Shown one piece after another: positions 40,272 through 64,000 of a stretch of DNA of 64,000 nt (the stretch's first letter is position 1; each line of letters starts with the position of its first letter). The notes under the pieces were generated by a model, which saw only the letters and a list, made by a program, of their open reading frames with translations, had not been told where the DNA came from and searched no databases. A program made the translations under genes and the position numbers. Origin of the DNA: Piromyces finnis. Taxonomy: Eukaryota; Neocallimastigomycota; Neocallimastigomycetes; Neocallimastigales; Neocallimastigaceae. Where the stretch lies: assembly GCA_002104945.1 (NCBI GenBank), contig MCFH01000004.1:1-64000 (forward strand), written 5' to 3'.

Positions 40272-40875
40272 CTTATAATATTGAAATGAAATTACTAGTT
40301 TCTTTTAAAAAATAATATATCAAAAAAAAAAAAAAAAAAAGATAGTGTATTTCCAAAATTGGATTATAAAATATTTAAGGATTTAATTAAAAAAAAGTAT
40401 GATATTTTTATTTATATAATATATAAGAAGTTTTTATGATTTATATATAAATATATATACAAATATTATTTAAAAAGTTATTTTATATTTTGTTTCTTCA
40501 GGTATTTTTATATATAATTTCTTTTTCCTCTATTTTATCAAATTTTAAAATATTCAATATTTTAATAAAATGTTTTTACACTAACTTTAAATGAATATTA
40601 ATCAAAAATTCATTTAATATAAGTGGATGATAAGTTTTAATTAATTTATTTTCAAAATTTTAATATATTTAATTAATTTTTAAAAATCAATTTTTTTCTG
40701 TAACAATGGTATTGTTTTATAAAAAAAAATAATATATTATATTGAGTTTAACACGTGAGTGATAAATAAATATGGAAATCATGTATAGATAAATGAATCA
40801 TTTAATTTATATTATTTTTATTTAAAAAAATATTCTTTTTTATTTTGAGATTTTATTCATAAATAAATTTAAAAG
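40272..40875. promoter_or_regulatory. Shared intergenic region of two divergent genes
   Basis: About 600 bp separate the start codons of the Asn-rich gene (minus) and the Mss4-like gene (plus), so promoters for both must lie here. It is AT-rich with poly-A at 40322 and no motif I can assign. Confidence 0.4.
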
Positions 40876-41525
40876 ATGGTTGAATATTTATTATATAGTG
40901 ATTCTTCAAAAGAAGAATTAATTGAAAAAGAAAATAATACTAATTCAAGAAACATTTATTGTCCAGTTTGTGATTGTATCGTTTTACGAAAAAATGCTGT
41001 AACAGCTAATGAAACAAAGGATGAATTTTCAGTAAGCTAAAAAAAAAAAAAAAAAAAAAAAAGATAATGAATAATTAATAAAAAGCAGAAATAATAATTA
41101 AAAACTTACAGAATCTATAGATTTAAAATAATTTATTAAATCAATTTTTTCAAATTCAAAATTTATTTATTCATATATATTATATTATCATTTAAAAGAC
41201 TACTATTCCATTACCAGGAAGCAATAATAAAGTCAATTTCTCTGAAGAAACACCATTTTTCTGGGAAGCTAAAAATCAATTCACTTTTGAAGTTAGTACA
41301 GCTTATAGAAAAGAATAATTAAAAATATTAAGCATTTAATTTAAATGTTTAATTAATAACAATCTAATTATATAATTTTATTAAATTTAGAATGTTGGTG
41401 TTTCAAAATCAACTAATGATGGAAAAAGATATTTATCTTGTGCTGATTGCGATTTCGGACCTATTGGAAAAATTGAAAATACCAAATATTTAATTGCTGC
41501 TGACAGAGTTCGCTATTCTTTATAA
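40876..41525 (+). CDS. DSS4: Mss4/Dss4-like Rab-binding zinc protein
   Basis: The Mss4 (RABIF/Dss4) family binds nucleotide-free exocytic Rab GTPases as a weak exchange factor or chaperone. Three exons, 40876-41031, 41199-41291 and 41391-41525, have GT..AG borders and join in frame to a protein of 127 residues, the usual size. The zinc-binding pairs are CPVC in NIYCPVCDCIVL (about 29-40) and CADC in YLSCADCDFGPIG near the end. Between them PFFWEAKNQFTFENVGVSK corresponds to the Rab-contact segment with its Trp. The protein ends KYLIAADRVRYSL, matching the family C-terminus. It is transcribed away from the Asn-rich gene. Confidence 0.88.
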
Positions 41526-42222
41526 TAAATTAATAATAAAATTATAAAACAAAGTAAAATGTAATATTCAATTTATTATGGGAATATTATTTTAGATAAT
41601 TATTCAATTTTAGTTTAAATAAATGTCATTGTAAAAAAAAAAAAATCATTTGAAAATAAATTAAATGATAATATTAAAATTTCTATAATAAAACCTATAT
41701 TTTATTATTTTTAAGATTATAAATTAATATAATAAATCCTGAAATTGAAATATATATTGCATAATAATACCTAATATATCATTTCTTTAATATTACAAGC
41801 AAAAAAAAAAAATAAAAAAAGTAAGAAAAACAAAATAAACTATTTACATTTATTATATTTATAAATAAATCACTTTTACTAGGTATTTTTAATAATTTAT
41901 TTATTAATAAACCTACCTTTATTTACTGGTATATTATTTAAATAATTTTATATATTATCAATATAAAGAAATTTCTAAATTATCCAATCAATATATATTA
42001 TATACTTTTAAAAAAAAATTATATTTTTAAATATGTGTTTGAAATTTGAAATTTTGTAATTAAAGAGTAACAATTAATTCTTCAGAAATTAATTTATTAA
42101 AACAATTTTGCAATTAATTTTTATAATTTTTATAATTTAAAGATTAAAAAAAGAAAAAAAAAAAGTTTATAAAAATATAAATATTCCAAATATACTCTAA
42201 CTAAAATTTTTAAATAATAAAA
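41526..42222. other. Intergenic region, no gene seen
   Basis: This spacer lies between the Mss4-like gene and TRM61, both on the plus strand. Poly-A runs and AT repeats are the only content seen, and it must include the TRM61 promoter. Confidence 0.4.
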
Positions 42223-43971
<1,749 letters not shown>

Positions 43972-44757
43972 AACGGTTGCTATAAACTCAAAAGAAATAT
44001 GTATAGAATAATACAGATTATTATACAGATAACAATTAAACATTAACAGAAAGTATTTATTATTTAAAAATTAATAAAATAAATGGCATATTATCTACAA
44101 TAACTATTAAAATAGTTATATATAATAAAATAATAAAAAATCAAATATTTCAAATGTTTGCTCTAAGTAAATTTAATTGTTAATAGATTTAAATATAAAA
44201 TAATTATTAATTGCTAAATATATAGAATTGATGTTGTTTTTCTCTTACATTACATTTTTTAATATATTTTTTTATATTTTGAATCTTTTTTTTTTTTTTT
44301 TTTTACATAAAAAAAAGTTTAATATTATTAAAAATTAAATTTTTTTAATAATGTACAATGATATTTATAAAAATTCAATCTTATTTCTAATTTTATAATA
44401 AATATTGAATTTTTAAATAAATAATAGATTTAATGATAATTACTCATTTTCTTTAAGAAAATAACATGATATTACAAAAATTTAAAATAACATTATTTAC
44501 TAAACTTAATAAAATCAGAAATAATTAAAATAATACATATTGATTATATAATTAAATATTAATAGATGCATTAAATAGAGATAATGAGAATTAATTTAAT
44601 AATAATTACTTTTTTTATTTAAAATTAAAAATGAAATATAACAAATAGATTAAATATAATAAATTAATATAATATTCTTTTATAAAAATAATTATTATTA
44701 TTATTTTCATATTAAATGTATTAATAAACAATTTTTTGTATCTATTCTATATTTTGT
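43972..44757. other. Convergent intergenic region
   Basis: TRM61 and the myosin gene end towards each other here. It is AT-rich with a long poly-T near 44287 and no gene seen. It must hold both polyadenylation regions. Confidence 0.4.
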
Positions 44758-58343
<13,586 letters not shown>

Positions 58344-61300
58344 TTGAGGTTTATTTCTGAATATAATTTAAAATAAAATCAACAAATGTTTATATTCTTT
58401 ATTCTTTTATATTTTCTTATATAATAATATGGATAATTGCAACAAATATTAAATCAATTTTTATTGTATTTCTTACACTATTTTAAAATAAATGTTTTAG
58501 TCTTTTTTTTACAATAAAATATTTCTTTTCTATTATTTTTTTTGTGCTTTGTTGTATTCTCTATAATTAATTGTAAATAGTATTCATATTTACATATTTA
58601 CATTTATACAATTTGCATTAAAGAGATATTTATATTATTTTATATAATAATTTTATATATAAATATCTTTCTTTTTGTTTTTCTCTTTACTTTTATATAT
58701 ATATATAATATGTAATATTTTTTATAATTTTATAATATAATTATTATTTAATCATATAATAATTAATAAAAAAAAGTATTAAGAAAATATTTAGCATATA
58801 ATAAAAGTAAATTCAAGTATAATAATTAAAAAAAAAAAAAAAAGAAGGTGAAGGATAATAATATTTTTTGAATCATACATATATATAAATAATTTTAAAT
58901 ATTTAAAAATTAAAAATTTAAATTTAAAATTGTTTAAATGCTAAGATATCTTTAATATAAAAAAAGTTTACCTAAATAAATATTTATAAAATAGGTAATA
59001 ATATTATTTGCTATATACCTTTTTTAATCTGTGATTAATAATTAAAAATGAAAAAGTAAATATATCTATTATAATACAATTTAATTAGAATATATCAATA
59101 ATTTTAACAATTTTGTAAAATATATTAATATAAACCATAATTATTAACAGCACATAATATATAATTTTAAATATAAAGATTTTTAAAGTTAATAACGATA
59201 AAAAAAAAACTTTTATAAAAAATAATATAAATATTTATAAATCTTAAAAAAAATAAAAATATTTTTATTATAAATTATTCTTTTAACAATTTTTATAAAA
59301 TTTGGCAAAATATACATTAACATCATGTAGCATATTAAATATTTCTATATATATAGATATGATATTAAATAAAACTTTAAAAATCAAAAATGAAACTTTA
59401 AAAACTTTAAATGGTAAAATCAATACCATAAAATTAATAAAGTAATATAGAATATTACACCTGAAAATTGGTTTTATTTTCTATTAGAAAATATTATTAC
59501 AAAAAATAATATAATTAAATATTCATCATAAATATAATACATAAAAAGTGAAAATAGAAGTAATCAAGAATAAATTAGTATATATAATATATAAAATTTT
59601 TATATATTATATAATCTAACCTTTGGATCAACTTTCTCAAAATTAATTTTAGGATTAGAAGTTTTTTATTTAAAAAAAAATCATTCTAGAAAATACAAAA
59701 AAAAAATATAATCTTTATATTTTATATGTATATATTGCTATTAAGAATGTTATAATTGAGTATAAAACTATTATAAATTATAAAAAAACTTAAATACGTA
59801 TATTCTTTTATGATTTATGCTAACTTGTCTAAAATTGAATAAAACTTTTAAACTTAAATTCATTTTCTAAAAAAAAAAAAATATTATTTATTATTATAAA
59901 GATTATAATTACAATACATTTTTTAAATAACATTTGCTATTATCCCAATATTCTAATAATAAAGTATTTATTAGAAACTTGAAATTTAAAAATCAATTCT
60001 TAGAATATATATTAAAATATTTTATTTTTAGATCAATTTATTTATTTAATATTATATTCATTTATTTATATAATTAAATATTTATATAACTATTCATTTA
60101 ATAAATATATATTTTTTATTCTTTTTTTTTAATATAATTATTTCTATATTTGTATATAATGAATATTCATGTTTTATTTATATATTATTTTAAGTTATCT
60201 TTTAATAAGAAACAAACCAAAGATGATCAAAATTTAGTAGCCAGTAAAATTAATATAATTTTAATTACATTTGATTACTGTAATATATTACTTTAAATTT
60301 AAAATATATATACTTATTAAATTTATACAAATATGGAAGTAGTTTATTAGTAATTGTTTTTTATTTTAATTAAAAGTAGTAACTATGCTATATAGTATAG
60401 TATAGGTATAGTATAATTACAATGTATAATCAATTTAATATTTCAAAAAAAATATTAAAAATACCAATTTTAGGAAAAAAAAAAAGGTAAATGAAGAAAA
60501 TAGGTCGGAAGAAGAAACACATCCTAAAGCTAAGAAGAATATAATAATTATTATTTTGTTATTTGTGGATGGATTGCATTATTTATATATTATTTATATC
60601 CTAAAGAATGTTATGAAGAATAAAAGTTATTATTTTAATTAAGTATTTTTATATTTTTACAAATATTTATAAAATATGGATAATAAATGCATCTTTTTTT
60701 TTTTTATTTTACAACTTTTGAAAATTGAAACTAATACTAAATAATTTATTAAAGTTTATTCTTTAGTATTGGTTTCAATTTTCAAAAGGAACATCATACT
60801 ATGTAATATAAAATAAAATATATCTTTAAAAATTAACAAAACTAAAAGAAAAAAAATATAAGAAGTTATTGCTGTTATAATTGAATAACATCAATAGAAT
60901 TTCAATTAAATTAAAACATTCATAGTTAATGTACACAAGATATTAATATTTTAACTTCTAGCAAAGTAATAAATAAAATAAAAAAAAGTACTAACAATCC
61001 CGGTCAATTTAACTATTGATTAATATTAATATTATTATTATAAGTAGTATTATAATTATTTGAATTTATGAGTGTTTTTTTTTTTTTATTATTTTATATA
61101 ATTTTATTCATGATATAAAACACAATTTTACATAATTTTGTATTATGAATTAATTTATTTTTATATTGTTATAATTATTCTAAACTGGGTATATTATGTG
61201 TGTACTAATTTATATCCAATAAATTTTAATATTTAGAATTGTATATTGTGTATAAATTTTTATTGATAATTTTTTTTGTTTTTTTTATTAATAATCAATT

Positions 61301-61887
61301 TTATAACTATTTAATAAGGTACATTAGTAAAGTAATTATTTAACTAAAATTAAATGAACAAAAACAAAAAAAAAAAAAAAAAAGATAAAGAAACAAAAGA
61401 AAAAAAGAAATAATACATAATAATGTAAATTAATATGTAAAAATATTAAATGTAAAATAAAAATATATATATAATAAAATATATTATTAATAATTATTAA
61501 TAAGGAATAAAATTGTAAAAAGAAAGTAAATAAAAATAACATTGATATTATAAAGATGGAATGTTATTTTTATGACAATATTTTTATAACATAAAGAATT
61601 TAATTTGGTACAAAGAAAGTAACAAGTGAATAGAACAAATAGTAAATAAAAGCAAATATATATTGCTAAAGATGGAATAAAATTTTAAATTTGTTATTAA
61701 ATCATAATATACAATAAAGATGTAGATTATAATGTTATTAAATTTTAACAAATTTAAGAATATTATAAATTTAATTATTATTAGATATATATATATTTTT
61801 TATCACCAATAAATACTAAATATTTATTGTTTAACATTTTATTAATATTTTAATACTATTAATAAAAAAAGTATTTAAATAAATACC
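58344..61887. other. Divergent intergenic region, myosin to TRP4
   Basis: About 3.5 kb with no gene I can support. It contains poly-A at 58252 and 58830, the inverted repeat at 60715-60788, and many short A/T runs. Promoters for the myosin (minus) and TRP4 (plus) must lie at its ends. Confidence 0.4.
60715..60788. repeat. 27-bp inverted repeat, 20-nt loop
   Basis: The arms at 60715-60741 (starting cttttgaaaattgaaac) and 60762-60788 (ending gtttcaattttcaaaag) are complementary at 26 of 27 positions. The exception would be a G-U pair in RNA of one strand. It could be a MITE-like remnant, a hairpin RNA source or a cruciform. Confidence 0.75.
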
Positions 61888-63112
61888 ATGGCTTCTATTG
61901 CTGAACTTAACAAAATTTTAATTACCACTCCAGAAAAGGCTACACCAGAAATCGCCGCACAATGTATGGAATACATTATGACCGGTCAAGCTAGCGAAGC
62001 TCAAATTGCTGCTTTCCTTTTATCTTTACGTTTCAATAAGTTTGATCTTGACTCTAAATACATTGCTGCCTGTGGTAAGGTCATGCGTTCAAAGGCTGTT
62101 AATGTTGATACTGGTGATTTTGCTGATCAAATTGTTGATATAGTCGGTACTGGAGGTGATGGTCATGATACTTTTAATGTTTCTACCACTGCTGGTCTTA
62201 TTGCTGCTGCTGCTGGTTGTTATGTTACTAAGGTATGTGAAAGAGTGAAAAAAATATTTATATAATAAAATTTATTCTAAAAAATATAAAGATATAAGTT
62301 ATAAATAATTATTTAATAGAACCAGTACAATTTCAGAAAATAAAATAAAATAATTTAATAGTAACTTTTATTAACATATAAATGTATATATTTATATTTA
62401 TATATTTTGATAGCACGGTAATGTTGCTGCTTCTTCAAAAAGTGGTTCAGCTAATATCTTAGAAGAAGCTGGTGTTATGATTAGAAATATTAAACCAGAA
62501 ATGGTCAAGGGTATGATTGAAAGAAACAATTATTGTTTCTTATTTGCTCAAACTTATCACCCAGCTATGAGATTTGTTGGTCCAACTAGAAAGCAATTAG
62601 TTGTTTCTACTGTTTTCAATTATTTAGGTCCATTAAACAACCCATGTCACACTAAGAGAATGGTTGTTGGTGTTCACTCTACTTACCTTGGTCAAATTAT
62701 GGCTGAAGCTTTAATGTATTCAGGTGTCGAAAGAGGTATGGTTGTCTGCGGTGATGAAGGTTTAGATGAAATTAGTCCAGAACGTGATACCCACGTTTGG
62801 GAAATTGAAAACAATACTATTACTAAGAAGATTATTTCTCCAGAAGATTTTGGTGTTGAAAGATATCCATTAGATTCTGAAAGCATGAAGGGTGGTGATG
62901 CTAAGGAAAATGCTCAAATCTTAAAGGAACTCTTCAACAATGAAAGAAAAGATCATCTTCTTGACTGGGTTTTAATGAACGCTAGTGCTTTATGTTACGT
63001 TGCTGGTAAGGGTAAGGACTTTAAAGAATGTATGAAGATTACCAGAGAAGCTGTTGAAAGTGGAAAGGCTAAAACAGTTCTCGAAAATTTAATTAAGGAT
63101 ACTCAAGCTTAA
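61888..63112 (+). CDS. TRP4: Anthranilate phosphoribosyltransferase
   Basis: Trp4 joins anthranilate to phosphoribosyl pyrophosphate, the second step of tryptophan synthesis, in the cytosol. There are two exons, 61888-62232 and 62414-63112. The 181-nt intron (GTATGTG..TTGATAG) joins YVTK to HGNVAASSKSGSANILE, giving 347 residues, a normal length. The N-terminal helical domain has EAQIAAFLLSLR. The PRPP glycine-rich loop is VDIVGTGGDGHDTFNVST (about 88-105), then KHGNVAASS. FVGPTRKQLVVSTVFNYLGP and the acidic GDEGLDEISP (Mg-PRPP region) follow. All motifs are intact. Its codons are more C/G-ending than the neighbours, suggesting good expression. Confidence 0.96.
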
Positions 63113-63900
63113 ATTTATTGTCATAAACCTGGCTAAATATTAATATACATAATTAATATTTAGAATATTGCTTGATAACATTCTCTTTTTTTTTTTTTTT
63201 TATTACGAAAAAAGAAAGAAAATCAATTATTTAATCATTTAATTATAAGACACATTTTGTAAAATATATTTTTTAAATTAGATACCAATAAATAACAATC
63301 CCATTAAAAAGAAAAAAAAAAGATTTATATTAAGATATGCTCTAAGAGTAGAAAATACCATATTATAAACATAAATAAATGAACAAATAATGTTATCATA
63401 GTATTAATTATTATTATAATTAAGAACGAAACAAAACAAAACAAAGCAAAAATATCAAAACAATAACAACAAAACAATAAAAGTAAATAATAAATTATAT
63501 TAGTTGAAAATCTCAATATAAAAAATAAAGTTGTATTTAACATAAAAAATAAATATTTGAAATATATATTTATATTTAAGAATAATATATTAAAAAGCAT
63601 TATTAATAATTTTATTTATATTTAATAAATGAATGAATAAAACTATAAATAATGCATCATCATAATGTAATAACAAACTAAAAAAAAAAAAAATAAAATA
63701 AAAAATAAATATTGTTATAAACAATTTAAATAATAGTGTTACTAATTAAATAAAAAATTATCAAACTATGCACTTTATTTTTAATATAAGAAATTAAAAA
63801 AATTATAACTGTTTAATTTTCAATCGTTTAATAATAGTATTATAATCTAAATATGATTATTATAAACACAAAATTATTATTTAATTGTTAAATAGTAGAT

Positions 63901-63933
<33 letters not shown>

Positions 63934-64000
63934 CATTATAATAAAAATAATTAAATCTATTTTTTATTTTTACTAATATTATTATCATTATTATAAAAAG
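63113..64000. other. Intergenic region downstream of TRP4
   Basis: It is AT-rich with no gene seen. A poly-T run of about 33 nt lies at 63901-63933, and a poly-T at 63186 may be part of the TRP4 3' region. Confidence 0.4.

Noticed and set aside
59621-59665. Possible extra 5' exon of the myosin (minus strand, NFEKVDPK followed by a GTTAG donor)
   Set aside because: It looks coding but has no ATG or upstream acceptor, and in that frame it does not join the next exon without a stop.
61336-61542. Short Phe/Ile/Leu-rich minus-strand frame upstream of TRP4
   Set aside because: It is an AT-rich chance frame over poly-A and AT tracts with no family resemblance.

Overview
The window is extremely AT-rich eukaryotic DNA. 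It holds short AT-rich GT..AG introns, long (ATT/AAT)n arrays and asparagine-rich proteins. It also encodes threonine and tryptophan biosynthesis enzymes (homoserine kinase, anthranilate phosphoribosyltransferase). Dictyostelium shares the AT bias and Asn tracts but is a tryptophan and threonine auxotroph. I therefore infer an early-diverging fungus, most likely an anaerobic gut fungus (Neocallimastigomycota). This is inference from composition and gene content, not from a marker gene.

Positions 1-28.3 kb form a retrotransposon cluster. A 1,133-bp solo LTR (212-1344) and a complete Ty3/gypsy chromovirus (1352-8892, minus strand, TSD tggtt) belong to one family and entered the same spot. A dead Ty1/copia element follows (9317-11893), then a solo LTR of a related family (12476-13310, TSD taaca), LTR-like relics, and a second copia integrase relic (15220 to about 16170). 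A tRNA-Ser(UGA) gene lies at 16183-16264 on the minus strand. A second complete Ty3/gypsy element (16283-22030, TSD gtttt) sits 14-18 bp upstream of that tRNA, at the left border of an older decayed element (22035-25522). A broken gypsy gag-pol follows (26253-28318).

Both complete elements carry a Tf1/sushi-like self-priming design. The 11 or 12 nt just inside the 5' LTR are complementary to an LTR segment about 30 bp downstream of a TATA box. The first element also has a textbook -1 frameshift cassette: A AAA AAC, a stop codon, and a perfect 7-bp hairpin after an 8-nt spacer.

Positions 29.6-64 kb are host genes. In order these are homoserine kinase (THR1, minus), a multi-exon Asn-rich coiled-coil protein (minus), an Mss4/Dss4-like protein (plus), and the tRNA m1A58 methyltransferase catalytic subunit TRM61 (plus). 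They are followed by a 13.6-kb gene for a MyTH4-FERM myosin (minus) and by TRP4 (plus). The myosin has motor, two IQ motifs, a charged single helix, MyTH4-FERM, SH3 and MyTH4-FERM. About 46 proline-rich repeats are inserted between the F1 and F2 lobes of its first FERM domain, and two exons in its motor domain are only 12 and 14 nt long. The genes form no operon; the tie between them is only that THR1 and TRP4 are both amino-acid biosynthesis enzymes.
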